64,000 nt of DNA from the NCBI RefSeq assembly GCF_000382225.1, contig NZ_KB907809.1, positions 90,618-154,617 on the forward strand, in the 5' to 3' direction. Positions 9,862-18,824 of the stretch are shown here, in pieces (within the stretch, counting starts at the first letter, position 1; each line of letters begins with the position of its first letter). Made by a program: the position numbers and the translations under genes. The notes beneath the pieces were generated by a model. That model was given only the letters and a program-made list of their open reading frames with translations. It searched no databases and had not been told where the DNA came from. The stretch comes from Hymenobacter aerophilus DSM 13606 (GTDB lineage Bacteria > Bacteroidota > Bacteroidia > Cytophagales > Hymenobacteraceae).

Positions 9862-10157
9862 AGCAGCAGAAAAACAGGCGGAAAGGGCGCGCCGGCCCGG
9901 TACTCAGGCAAACGAAACTGCGGCCCCGGCGGATTGGTTCGGGCGGGTTCGGGGCCGATTCCGTAAATTTAGCCACCCCGTAGCAGTCGGCCCGGGCTTT
10001 TCGCCCAAGAAGCTGTCCGGACCGGCCAGCCGCCGCCGCTACGCTGTGCAACCAGCCGGCAGTGGCTGGCGGAAAGCCTTTTGCGGCGACCCGCTGTTTA
10101 CGTTTCGGTTGACTCGTTGCAACTCCTTATTTTACTTTCCCACCCTTATTTTTCTGC

Positions 10158-11837
10158 ATGACCACCACCACCGACACCACCCTCAAGCACCAGGCCACCC
10201 TCGATGCGGCCGTGGAGGCCCTGCACGGCCGCACATTCTTCGCCGCCTTCCCCGAAAACCCCTCGCCCGATATCTATGGCGCCGACGCCGACAAGGAAGG
10301 CCGCGCCAGCTTCAAAGCCCACCGCGACCAGCGCTTTACCGAGCTGCAGCAGGGCGAGCCCGCCGGCTGGGCCGGCCAGGAAGAGTCGCCCTACGAGCAG
10401 GCTTCGCTGGGCATCGAATATCCGTATTATCAGCCTGAAACCTTGGTGCAGAACGCCCAGGAAGTGTTCGGGCAGTGGCGCAGGCTGAAGCCGGCCGACC
10501 GCGCCGCGCTGCTGACGGAGACGCTGGAGGGCATGAAGGAGCGGTTCTTCGAAATTGCCTACGCCACCATGCACACCACCGGCCAAGCCTACATGATGTC
10601 GTTTCAGGCCAGCGGCCCGCACGCCGCCGACCGGGCCCTGGAGGCCATTGCCGCCGGCTACGAGGAGCAGACTCGCTTCCCCGAGGAAACCCGCTGGGAA
10701 AAGCCCATGGGCAAGTACAACCTGCAGCTCAACAAAACCTGGCGCGCCGTGCCCAAGGGCGTGGCCCTGGTGATTGGCTGCTCCACGTTCCCGACCTGGA
10801 ACACGGTGCCCGGCATGTACGCCTCGCTGGTAACGGGCAATCCGGTCATTATCAAGCCCCACCCCAAGGCGGTGTTGCCCATCGCCATTGTGGTGGCCGA
10901 AGTGCAGAAAGTGCTGGCCGCCCACGGCCTCGACCCGCGCATCTGCCAGCTGGCCGTGGATGCCAACGACCACCTGATTGCCAAGGAGCTGGCCGAGAAT
11001 CCGGCCGTCAAGCTCATCGACTACACCGGCGGCTCGGCCTTCGGCGAGTACATCGAGGGGCTGAAGGGCAAAACGGTGTTCACCGAGAAAACCGGCGTCA
11101 ACTCCATCATCATCGACTCCTGCGACGACCTCGACAAAGTAGCCCAGAACCTGGCTTTCTCGGTGAGTTTGTACTCGGGCCAGATGTGCACCGCGCCCCA
11201 GAACTTCTTCATTCCCGAAGGCGGCGTGCAAGTGGCCGGCGAGCTGGTGCCCTACGAAGACGTGGTGCAGAAGCTGGCCGCCGCCGTAACGGGCCTGGCC
11301 CAGAACCCCAAGGCCGGCCCGCACGTGCTGGGCGCCATCCAGAGCCAGGCCACCCACGAGCGCGTGCGCGATTTGGCCCTCGAAGGCAGCCGCGCGGTGC
11401 TGGCTCACGGCAGTGTGGACAACCCCGTGTTCCAGAACGCGCGCACCTGCTCGCCCAGCATTCATGAGGTAGAGGCCAGCCGCGTCGAGCAGTTCAGCCA
11501 GGAGCTGTTTGGGCCCATTATGCTCATCATCAAAACCCGCGACACCCAGCAGAGCATCCGGCTGGCGGCCGATTTGGCCCGCGAGTACGGCGCCATTTCG
11601 TGCGGCGCCTACACCACCGACCGGGCTATCAAGGAGCAAATTATGGACGAGATGAGCCTGGCCGGCACGCCCGTCAGCTTCAACCTGACCGGCGGCATCT
11701 ACGTGAACCAGAACGCGGGCTTCTCCGACTTCCACGTAACCGGCGGCAACCCCGCCGGCAACGCCAGCTTCACCAACCCCGAGTTCGTCATCAAGCGCTT
11801 CACTTGGGTAGGCTTCCGCGAGCCGGTTTCTGCTTAA
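10158..11837 (+). CDS. paaN: PaaN-type aldehyde dehydrogenase (phenylacetate degradation family)
   Basis: A 559-residue member of the PaaN family, an aldehyde-dehydrogenase-fold enzyme found with phenylacetate catabolism genes. The fold is visible as the cofactor site (IKPHPKA, K233), general base Glu310 (FTEKTG) and catalytic Cys344 (SGQMCTAPQNF). The long N-terminal extension of about 190 residues before the dehydrogenase domain is typical of PaaN and argues against an ordinary aldehyde dehydrogenase. No paaABCDE, paaG or paaK gene lies in the window, so the substrate in this organism is uncertain. It is an isolated gene with its own terminator. Confidence 0.85.
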   Translation: MTTTTDTTLKHQATLDAAVEALHGRTFFAAFPENPSPDIYGADADKEGRASFKAHRDQRFTELQQGEPAGWAGQEESPYEQASLGIEYPYYQPETLVQNAQEVFGQWRRLKPADRAALLTETLEGMKERFFEIAYATMHTTGQAYMMSFQASGPHAADRALEAIAAGYEEQTRFPEETRWEKPMGKYNLQLNKTWRAVPKGVALVIGCSTFPTWNTVPGMYASLVTGNPVIIKPHPKAVLPIAIVVAEVQKVLAAHGLDPRICQLAVDANDHLIAKELAENPAVKLIDYTGGSAFGEYIEGLKGKTVFTEKTGVNSIIIDSCDDLDKVAQNLAFSVSLYSGQMCTAPQNFFIPEGGVQVAGELVPYEDVVQKLAAAVTGLAQNPKAGPHVLGAIQSQATHERVRDLALEGSRAVLAHGSVDNPVFQNARTCSPSIHEVEASRVEQFSQELFGPIMLIIKTRDTQQSIRLAADLAREYGAISCGAYTTDRAIKEQIMDEMSLAGTPVSFNLTGGIYVNQNAGFSDFHVTGGNPAGNASFTNPEFVIKRFTWVGFREPVSA

Positions 11838-11979
11838 GCTGTTAGCTAAGAGCTGTTAGCGGTTAGCTTTCGTTCAGAAAGAACTGTAAACGCGCATAAA
11901 ACAAGGCCCCGCACTCGGTTGAGTACGGGGCCTTATTCGTTTCAAGCTAACAGCTAACAGCTAACAGCTAACAGCTAAC
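11837..11979. repeat. paired AGCTnnn heptad arrays around a terminator
   Basis: Five degenerate 7-bp units beginning AGC lie at 11837-11871 (AGCTGTT, AGCTAAG, AGCTGTT and so on), overlapping the PaaN stop codon. Five exact copies of AGCTAAC lie at 11945-11979. The two arrays are largely complementary (GTTAGCT against AGCTAAC), so the whole region is a long imperfect palindrome centred on the terminator at 11903-11934. Confidence 0.75.
11903..11934 (+). terminator. terminator of paaN
   Basis: 14-nt arms with one mismatch and a 4-nt loop, followed by ATTCGTTT, 65 nt after the PaaN stop codon. A-rich sequence on the left lets it also serve the convergent lipoprotein gene. Confidence 0.75.
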
Positions 11980-11986
11980 AAAAGAC

Positions 11987-12238
11987 TTACCGGGCCTTTT
12001 TGTATTTGTACTTTTTGGGCGCGTCTACTTTGTGGAATTTCTGGGGGTCGTTGGCGTGCAAATCGACGCCCAGGCCGATGGGGCTGCGGTTTTTGTAGGA
12101 GCGCGACTTGTCGTTGGAGCGCTTGACGGAGGTGGTGCTGAAGCGGGTAGGGCGCTCCATGGCCGCGTCGCCGCTGGAGCAGGAGGCGGAACCCAATAGC
12201 AGCAGGCCCAGGGCAGAATATAGTAAGGGAGTTTTCAT
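11987..12238 (-). CDS. small basic lipoprotein
   Basis: An 83-residue predicted lipoprotein. The signal (MKTPLLYSALGLLLLGSASC) ends in a lipobox with Cys20. The mature part is short, strongly basic and ends in a lysine-rich tail (KKYKYKKAR). No domain is recognised. The size and charge suggest an envelope-associated protein, but the role is unknown. The stop codon directly abuts the AGCTAAC array. Confidence 0.65.
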   Translation of the reverse strand: MKTPLLYSALGLLLLGSASCSSGDAAMERPTRFSTTSVKRSNDKSRSYKNRSPIGLGVDLHANDPQKFHKVDAPKKYKYKKAR

Positions 12239-12364
12239 GACGAATACGATAAATGACGGCTGACAGCAGGTTGCCAGTAGTCTTGTGTACCCCGTTCTTC
12301 CTCAAAAGGATACAGTCGCCCCGGAATAATCCTTGTTTCACCCCGCTTGTCAACGGCCGGTTGG

Positions 12365-13123
12365 CTACAGGCTCAGCAGCTCACGAAACCGCGCCGACTG
12401 CTGGCGCGAAACCTCTACCTCGGGCCCACCCCGCAGCCTGATTTTAAGCGTGTTGCTAAACCAGGGCGTGATACTTTCCACCCATTTCAGGTTGATGATT
12501 TGCTGGCGGTTGGCCCGGAAAAACGTGCGCGCATCGAGCCGCTGCTCCAGGTGCTGCAGGGTGCGCGGAATCAGGGGGCGGTGGCTGTCGAAATAAATCT
12601 GGGTGTAGCCCCCGCTGATTTCGAACAGCCGCACCTCGCTCAGGCGCACAAACCAGCACTGCTCGCCGTCGCGCACAAATACCTGGTCGTGCTCGGTGAG
12701 GGGTGTAGTGGCCGGCTCAGCCGGCGTTTCGGCAGGCGCCGGGGCGACGGGTGGCGCGGTTTCGGACGGCGCAGTGCTGCGGCTGCGGGCCTTGGTGAGA
12801 GCTGCCGCCAGCCGCTCGGGCTGCACGGGTTTGAGCAGGTAGTCGAGCGCGTTTACCTCGAAGGCCCGCAGCGCATATTCGTCGTAGGCGGTGGTGAAGA
12901 TGACCTGGGGTGCGGCGTCCAGCGAGGCCAGCAGCTCGAAACCAGTTTCGCCGGGCATGTGAATATCGAGCAGCAGCAAATCGGGCCGGACGGTGGCCAG
13001 CAGCGCGCGGGCTTCGGCGGCGTGGCGCGCCTCGCCCACCACCGTTACCTCGGGGAAAGCGCCCAGCAGGTGCCGCAACTCGGTGCGGGCCAGCCGCGAG
13101 TCATCAACAATAACAACTTCCAT
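12365..13123 (-). CDS. LytTR-family response regulator
   Basis: A 252-residue cytosolic regulator. The receiver domain (1-120) has acidic residues D7/D8, phospho-acceptor D53 (LLLDIHMPG), T78 and K98. A proline/alanine-rich linker (about 113-145) leads to a LytTR DNA-binding domain (about 150-252) with FFRANRQQIINL. In this family phosphorylation drives binding to direct repeats upstream of target genes. The matching LytS-type kinase is encoded at 15451-16539 on the same strand, but an opposite-strand gene lies between, so the pair cannot be a simple operon. Confidence 0.9.
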   Translation of the reverse strand: MEVVIVDDSRLARTELRHLLGAFPEVTVVGEARHAAEARALLATVRPDLLLLDIHMPGETGFELLASLDAAPQVIFTTAYDEYALRAFEVNALDYLLKPVQPERLAAALTKARSRSTAPSETAPPVAPAPAETPAEPATTPLTEHDQVFVRDGEQCWFVRLSEVRLFEISGGYTQIYFDSHRPLIPRTLQHLEQRLDARTFFRANRQQIINLKWVESITPWFSNTLKIRLRGGPEVEVSRQQSARFRELLSL

Positions 13124-13460
13124 ATATTACCGAAAAGAATGGTCGGCCGGGCTTTTCCAGTTGCTCGCAGGACCGATTTACGGACCCTAATTTCTTCTAT
13201 TATTCTTTTCCAATCGGGCTGCCGGTTTGGCTTTCCTGTTGAGCGGTGCAAGCAGGCGGGCGTGGCCGCTTGCGAGCCGGTGAGCCGCGGCGGGGGCGGA
13301 ACTGCCGGAGTCGGCAAACATTTTCGGGCGCTCTGCGGCGGCGGCTTAAGGGCAGACCCGAAAAACGCTGTTTTTACGGGTTCCGGTACGCTTCTTCGGT
13401 GCTGGCCGATGCTGAGGCGTACCGGCATATCTTCTTTCCTCCTTTCTATTTTCTGACCCG
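13124..13460. other. divergent intergenic region, 337 bp, without a gene
   Basis: The gap between the minus-strand LytTR regulator and the plus-strand NagB-LmbE gene must hold both promoters. I see no full TAnnTTTG match on either strand and no convincing direct repeat for a LytTR protein. No small gene is apparent. Confidence 0.5.
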
Positions 13461-15404
13461 ATGACCAACCTGACTGTCCCCGTCAAATCCCGGCTGAACC
13501 TGCTGGAAGAAACGCGCTTCGAAAAGCAGCCCGTTCGCGTGTTTGCCAGCGCCGGGCAGGCCTCGGTGCAGGTGGCCGCCCGCATTGCCGCCCTCATCCG
13601 CCGCAAGCAGGCCGCCGGCGAGCCGGCCGTGCTGGGGCTGGCCACCGGCGCCACGCCGGTGCAGGTGTACGCCGAGCTGGTGCGCCTGCACCGGCAGGAA
13701 GGACTCAGCTTCGAGAACGTGGTCACCTTCAACCTGGACGAGTACTACCCGATGGCGCCCACCGCGCCGCAGAGCTACGTCACGTTCATGCACGAGCACC
13801 TATTCGACCACATCGACATCCGGCCCGAAAACATCCACATTCCCGACGGCACACTGGCCCCCGAGGACGTGGCCGACTACTGCCTGCGCTACGAGCAGCA
13901 GATTGAGGAAGCCGGCGGGCTGGATTTGCAGCTGCTCGGCATCGGCCGCACGGGCCACGTGGGCTTCAACGAGCCCGGCTCGGCCCCCAACTCGGGCACG
14001 CGCCTGGTCACGCTCGACGATCTGACGCGCCGCGACGCCTCGCGCGAGTTCGGCGGCAAGCAGAACGTGCCGCGCAAGGCCATCACCATGGGCATCGGTA
14101 CCATTTTCAAGGCCCGCGAGCTAGTGCTGCTGGCCTGGAGCGGCAAGAAGGCTTCCATTATAAAGAAGGCGGTGGAGGGCGACGTGTCGGGCGAGGTGCC
14201 GGCCACCTACCTGCAGCTGGCGGGCAACGTGGAGTTCGTGCTTGACGAGGCCGCCGCCGCCGAGCTCACGCGCTTCGATACGCCCTGGCTGGTGAAGGAC
14301 TGCGTGTGGAACGAGCAGCTGATCAAGAAGGCCGTTATCTGGCTTTCCAACACGCTGGGCAAGCCCATCCTCAAGCTCACGGAGGAGGACTACAACACCA
14401 ACGGCATGGCCCAGCTGGTCACCGAGAGGGGCCCGGCTTACGACATCAACATTGCCATTTTCAACCAGCTGCAGCACACCATCACGGGCTGGCCCGGCGG
14501 CAAGCTCGGCGCCGACGACGCGCAGCGGCCCGAGCGGGCGCTGCCCGAAAAAAAGCGCAGCCTGATTTTCTCGCCCCACCCCGACGACGACGTCATTTCG
14601 ATGGGCGGCACCTTTATTCGCCTCATCGACCAGGGCCACGACGTGCACGTGGCCTATCAGACGAGCGGCAACACGGCCGTGTGGGACGACGACGTGCTGC
14701 GCTACATGGAATTCGCCATCGACCTAGAGCGCAGCCTGGGCCGCGACGGCCACGAGCTGCTGAAAGTGTACGAGCAGATGCGCGCTTTCATGGAGCAGAA
14801 GCAGCCCAATGAGGTCGACCCGCAGGAGATTCGCAACGTCAAGAGCTACATCCGCAAGAGCGAGGCCATTGCCGGCGCCCGCTACGCCGGCCTGCCCGAC
14901 AGCCACATTCACTTTCAGGCCCTGCCGTTCTACGAATCGGGCAAGACGGTGAAAAACCCGGTCACCGACGACGACATCGCGCTGACCATGCAGTTGCTGC
15001 AACAGATCAAGCCCCACCAAGTGTTTCTGGCCGGCGACTTTGCCGACCCCAACGGCACGCACATCGTGTGCTTCAACATCGTGGCCGAGGCGCTGCGCCG
15101 CCTGAAAGCGAGCGAGGAGTGGGTAGCCGACTGCTGGGTGTGGCTGTATCGCGGGGCCTGGCACGAGTTTCCGGTACACGAGATTGAGATGGCCGTGCCC
15201 CTGTCGCCGCAGGAGGTGCTACGCAAGCGCAACGCCATCTTCAAGCACCAGAGCCAGAAGGACACGCCCGTTTTCCCCGGCGACGACGCGCGCGAGTTCT
15301 GGGTGCGGGCCGAGCACCGCAACCACGAAACGGCCCGGCAGTACCTGCGCCTGGGCATGGCCAACTACGAAGCCATGGAGGCCTTCGTTCGCTGGCGCTT
15401 CTGA
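13461..15404 (+). CDS. nagB: glucosamine-6-phosphate deaminase fused to LmbE/PIG-L deacetylase domain
   Basis: A 647-residue two-domain protein. Residues about 20-300 are a NagB deaminase/isomerase, which turns glucosamine-6-phosphate into fructose-6-phosphate and ammonia: catalytic Asp93 in FNLDEYYP and His166 in GRTGHVGFNEPGS. Residues about 365-647 are an LmbE/PIG-L zinc deacetylase-like domain with the metal motif SPHPDDDVISMGG (373-377). The fusion suggests that deacetylation and deamination of amino-sugars are linked, but the substrate of the second domain is not known. The fused form is familiar in Bacteroidota. No nagA or sugar transporter lies beside it. Confidence 0.92.
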   Translation: MTNLTVPVKSRLNLLEETRFEKQPVRVFASAGQASVQVAARIAALIRRKQAAGEPAVLGLATGATPVQVYAELVRLHRQEGLSFENVVTFNLDEYYPMAPTAPQSYVTFMHEHLFDHIDIRPENIHIPDGTLAPEDVADYCLRYEQQIEEAGGLDLQLLGIGRTGHVGFNEPGSAPNSGTRLVTLDDLTRRDASREFGGKQNVPRKAITMGIGTIFKARELVLLAWSGKKASIIKKAVEGDVSGEVPATYLQLAGNVEFVLDEAAAAELTRFDTPWLVKDCVWNEQLIKKAVIWLSNTLGKPILKLTEEDYNTNGMAQLVTERGPAYDINIAIFNQLQHTITGWPGGKLGADDAQRPERALPEKKRSLIFSPHPDDDVISMGGTFIRLIDQGHDVHVAYQTSGNTAVWDDDVLRYMEFAIDLERSLGRDGHELLKVYEQMRAFMEQKQPNEVDPQEIRNVKSYIRKSEAIAGARYAGLPDSHIHFQALPFYESGKTVKNPVTDDDIALTMQLLQQIKPHQVFLAGDFADPNGTHIVCFNIVAEALRRLKASEEWVADCWVWLYRGAWHEFPVHEIEMAVPLSPQEVLRKRNAIFKHQSQKDTPVFPGDDAREFWVRAEHRNHETARQYLRLGMANYEAMEAFVRWRF

Positions 15405-15450
15405 GCCGGCGTGTTGTGGCGCTTTTGGGTCGCAGCCCGGCAGGTGGAAC

Positions 15451-16539
15451 CTATTGGCCGACCAGCGGGGCAACGGGCTGCACCGGCAGCTGCAAATGGG
15501 CTACCACGGTATCGGGCGCGTGTGGGTCGTTGGCTAAGTGCAGGTGGGCGGCGGGGCCGAACAGCAGGGCCAGCCGCTCGCGGGCGTTGCGCAGGCCTAC
15601 GCCCTGGTGGCCGGGCGCGGGCGCGTAGTTGCCAGTGCTGCGCACGCGCAGATGCAGCGTGCTGGAGTCGTTGAGCTGGGCCGTGAGCTGGATGGTGCCG
15701 CCTTCGGGGCGGGGCGCGAGGCCGTGTTTGATGGCGTTTTCGATGAGCAGCTGCACCGTCATGGGCGGGATGAGGACGGGCAGCGCAGCCGGGTCCACGT
15801 CGAGCGAGTAGCGCAGGCGCTCTTCCAGCTGAATGGCTTCGAGCTGCAGGTAGTGCTCCACAATTTCCAGCTCGCGGGCCAGCGGTACCTGCTCGGTGCT
15901 GTTGAGCTGGATGGAGTAGCGCAGCAAATCGGAGAGGTGGGTAATCATGGCGCGGGCGCGGGCCGGGTCCTCCATCACCAGGGCCCGGATGTTGTTGAGG
16001 CCGTTGAACATGAAGTGCGGGTTGATCTGGGTTTTGAGCGTGCGCATTTCGGCCTCGCGCACGGCGGCCGTCAGCTTCCATTTATCTACCTCGGCCTGCC
16101 GCGAGCGGTTCAGGTAGTGCCAGCCGAAATAGAACCCTTCCCAGAGCCAGAGCAGCAGATTGACGTTGAGCGCGTAGCCCAGAAACTGCCCCCAGCCCTG
16201 CGGCTGCCCATCGGGGGTGGGGCGCACCACCCAGATAATCAGCGCCCAGATAATCACCTGGCTCAGCACCGACAGCAGCAGGTTGGTGAGCACCAGCCGC
16301 CCTAGCAGCGGCAGCGGGGCCAGATGCTCCCAGCGCCGGGCCCGGATGTGGTAGCGCAGCGCGTGGGTCAGCCCCAACAGCGTCAGCACAATGGTAAGCG
16401 TAATCAGGGCCACATCAGCCGAAAACCGGCTCAAAGCCGAGAACACCACAACGTTGAATGCGGCGTAGAGCACCCAGCCGCCGGCCTGGCAGTACCAGTA
16501 GGCGCGGGTGGGAGCGGGCACGGCGGCGTAAGCAGACAT
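15451..16539 (-). CDS. LytS-type sensor histidine kinase
   Basis: A 362-residue inner-membrane kinase. Four hydrophobic segments (about 20-36, 43-62, 80-105, 118-140) precede a short helical linker and the His_kinase domain with phospho-acceptor His175 in QINPHFMFNG. The ATPase part follows, with an N-box (LLIENAIKHGL) and a glycine-rich GVGLRNARERL. There is no extracellular sensor domain, so the signal is probably sensed in the membrane. Its natural partner is the LytTR regulator at 12365-13123. The gene converges with the NagB-LmbE gene with only 46 nt between them. Confidence 0.92.
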   Translation of the reverse strand: MSAYAAVPAPTRAYWYCQAGGWVLYAAFNVVVFSALSRFSADVALITLTIVLTLLGLTHALRYHIRARRWEHLAPLPLLGRLVLTNLLLSVLSQVIIWALIIWVVRPTPDGQPQGWGQFLGYALNVNLLLWLWEGFYFGWHYLNRSRQAEVDKWKLTAAVREAEMRTLKTQINPHFMFNGLNNIRALVMEDPARARAMITHLSDLLRYSIQLNSTEQVPLARELEIVEHYLQLEAIQLEERLRYSLDVDPAALPVLIPPMTVQLLIENAIKHGLAPRPEGGTIQLTAQLNDSSTLHLRVRSTGNYAPAPGHQGVGLRNARERLALLFGPAAHLHLANDPHAPDTVVAHLQLPVQPVAPLVGQ

Positions 16540-16701
16540 AAACTAATGATGCATCAACCCGAAGCAGGTGCGGCGGCGCTTCGTTTTCGCCCAACCCGGA
16601 CTTTGCCCGCCAAGGGCCGGAAACGAAGTGCCGGCCGACTGGCAGTAAGGCAGCAGCGGATTTTCAGCGGGGTATCAAAAACGACGTTGGAAAGATACCA
16701 A

Positions 16702-17652
16702 CTACTTGCGGGCCGCGGCCGACTGCTTCAGAAAGGCGTCGGTCTGCTGAAAAAGCCAGGCCGTGTCGTCCCACATCAGAAAGTGGCGACCGGCCTCCGA
16801 CATTTCCACGCGGTGCTGGGGCAGGGCGGCGTACTGGCGCTCAAAAATGGCTTTGGTACTTTCCTTGGTTGAGCCGTAATTCTTGTAGGCGGCCCAGGCC
16901 CCGAGCACCAGTACCGGCTGTTTTATCCGGCTTAGCTCGGCGCGCAAATCGGTGGTGTAGAGGTCGTACATGGCCTGGCCCACGGTGGCCGGGTCGGAGG
17001 CCAGGCTCCAGCGCGTGGCCTGGCTGATGCGGGCCGTGTCGGTTATCATGGTAGCGCTCATCTGGCGGGCCATGGCGGCGGGCATTGGGCCGGTCATCTG
17101 CTGGCGCATGTTAGCCGCCATCGGGCGGGCCATTGCTACCGTCATATCGGGGTTTTGCATGGCCGCCAGAAACGGCAGCGAATCCACAATCACCAGCGGC
17201 CCCACGGCGTCGGGACGGGCAACGCTCAGCCACAGCGCCATAAAGCCACCCAGGCTGTGGCCCACCACCACGGGCTTGGTCAGCTTCTGGGTCTGGATGT
17301 AGGTCAGCAGCTGGTCGCGCACGTGGCGCAGCAGCGAATCGGTAGAGGCCGGGGCCGCCGCGCCGCCAAACCCGGCCAGGCTGACGATGTGGCATTGGTA
17401 CTGCTTCTGGTAGTGGGCTACCGTTTCGTCCCAGACCGCGCCGGGGCAGGTCAGGCCCGGAATCAGTAGCATGGGCGCGCCCTTGCCCACTACCCGCACC
17501 GAAATGTTGGGGTGCGCAGCCGGATTATCGGCTACAACGGTAGTCGTGGCAGAGCGCGAAGCCGGGGCGGCAACGGCAGGCAGGGCAGTAGCGGCCAGCA
17601 GCAGGGCAGCGGCAGTGGCAGCAAAAGGGCGGAAGGCGGCGGGCAGTTTCAT
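16702..17652 (-). CDS. exported alpha/beta hydrolase
   Basis: A 316-residue hydrolase with a cleavable signal peptide (about 1-29). The fold is visible as the oxyanion region LLIPGLTCPG, nucleophile Ser133 in VVVGHSLGGFMAL, an Asp in VIVDSLP and His290 in EAGRHFLMWDD. The middle carries a methionine-rich lid (about residues 165-205). The substrate is unknown; esterase or related activity is likely. The frame is open to 17847, but the ATG at 17652 begins a normal signal sequence and is preferred. It may be exported to the periplasm. Confidence 0.82.
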   Translation of the reverse strand: MKLPAAFRPFAATAAALLLAATALPAVAAPASRSATTTVVADNPAAHPNISVRVVGKGAPMLLIPGLTCPGAVWDETVAHYQKQYQCHIVSLAGFGGAAAPASTDSLLRHVRDQLLTYIQTQKLTKPVVVGHSLGGFMALWLSVARPDAVGPLVIVDSLPFLAAMQNPDMTVAMARPMAANMRQQMTGPMPAAMARQMSATMITDTARISQATRWSLASDPATVGQAMYDLYTTDLRAELSRIKQPVLVLGAWAAYKNYGSTKESTKAIFERQYAALPQHRVEMSEAGRHFLMWDDTAWLFQQTDAFLKQSAAARK

Positions 17653-17786
17653 GGGGCGAAGGATAGAGGTTGGAAGAAGATAGTCCAAACCTACCGCGCC
17701 CCCGGCGCCCGTAAAACTGTTTTTCCGCGAACGGTTAATTGGCCCGCCGAATGGCTGGCCAGGGCGCCCGAATGGCCGCGGCCGTT

Positions 17787-18119
17787 CTATAACAGGTCGC
17801 GCAAATCCTGGCGCAGGTTTTCCACGCCGCGCCGGATTTCCTCCCACACGCCGGTTTCTGCCTCGTCGGCGGTGGCAGCGGCCGGGGTATCGGCAGCGGC
17901 GGTTCTGGCCTGGCCCAACTTGTCGAGCAGGCGGGCCCGTTTGGCCTCCAACGCCTCGGCGTGCTGCTGATAGGTGGCCGTGGAGCCAGCTACGGTGGCG
18001 TGGGCGCGCCGGTGCAGGGTCTGGATTTTAGTGTCGAGCTCATCGAGGGCCCGCTGCAGGTCGGCGGCACTCAAATAAGCCGGAACGCGGATATGGTCGG
18101 GGTCGGGAACGGTAGCCAT
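17787..18119 (-). CDS. hypothetical coiled-coil protein
   Basis: A 110-residue protein that is mostly helical: residues about 18-75 form a probable coiled coil rich in Ala, Leu, Gln and charged residues, followed by an Ala/Thr/Asp linker and a C-terminal helix. No signal peptide or known domain is seen. It is followed upstream by another helical hypothetical gene on the same strand 84 nt away, so the two might be co-transcribed. Confidence 0.6.
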   Translation of the reverse strand: MATVPDPDHIRVPAYLSAADLQRALDELDTKIQTLHRRAHATVAGSTATYQQHAEALEAKRARLLDKLGQARTAAADTPAAATADEAETGVWEEIRRGVENLRQDLRDLL

Positions 18120-18203
18120 GGCCAGAGAAAAGGAGGTGAAACCCGGCCGCCCCTCAGGGCCGGCCGCAGCTACAGGAACGGCAGTTTTTCGGCGGGGTTA
18201 CTT

Positions 18204-18755
18204 TCAATTATTATCCCACGCGGTCGGCAGGCCCAGCTCGCGCGCCAGCGGCGCCGCGGCCGAGGCATACAGGAGCCGCAACAGCTCGTTCACGGCGGGC
18301 GCGTACTCGATGCGGTAATCCTCATGCAGCTTGCCGATGGCTTTGAGCACGTCGTGGGTGCGGCGCGCCAGGTGCTGGAGCAGCGGCTGGGTGGGGCCGT
18401 GCAGGCGGGTGGTAGCCTCGGGCTGCTCGCTTAGCACGTTGGTCAGCAGCCGCAGCGTCAGCTCAATTTCGCCGTGCGTGTCGCCCGTAATTCTGGCGTG
18501 GTAGGCCAGCCGCTGCTGCAGCTGCCGCACAATGTGCAGCAAATCGTTAGGCGTCTGGTGGAAGCCGCGCACCGGGTCATCGACCTGCCGCTGCAGCGCC
18601 TCGCGGCGGGTTTCCAGCGCCTCCTCGCCCTCCAGCAGCCGAAACGTGAGCTGCTCCATCAGTACGGCGTCTTTGCCTACCAGCTTGATGAGTAACTGAT
18701 CTTTTTCCTTGGCAGGCAACGCCAGCAGGGCTTTGCGCAGGTCGGTGGAAAGCAT
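18204..18755 (-). CDS. hypothetical helical protein
   Basis: A 183-residue soluble protein predicted to be almost entirely helical (begins MLSTDLRKALLALPAKEKDQLLIKLVGKD). I do not recognise the family. The opening resembles small proteins that act on or near the translation or DNA machinery, but this is not enough for a role. It lies on the same strand as the preceding coiled-coil gene. A heptad repeat array lies immediately upstream of its start. Confidence 0.65.
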   Translation of the reverse strand: MLSTDLRKALLALPAKEKDQLLIKLVGKDAVLMEQLTFRLLEGEEALETRREALQRQVDDPVRGFHQTPNDLLHIVRQLQQRLAYHARITGDTHGEIELTLRLLTNVLSEQPEATTRLHGPTQPLLQHLARRTHDVLKAIGKLHEDYRIEYAPAVNELLRLLYASAAAPLARELGLPTAWDNN

Positions 18756-18764
18756 ATTTGGTTG

Positions 18765-18799
18765 AGCTGTTAGCTTAAAGCTATTAGCTGATAGCTTTT
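18765..18799. repeat. AGCTnnn heptad array
   Basis: Five consecutive 7-bp units (AGCTGTT, AGCTTAA, AGCTATT, AGCTGAT, AGCTTTT) lie between the start of the helical hypothetical gene and the end of the next minus-strand gene. Confidence 0.7.
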
Positions 18800-18824
18800 T
18801 GTTCTTGATAATACACCAGCCAAC

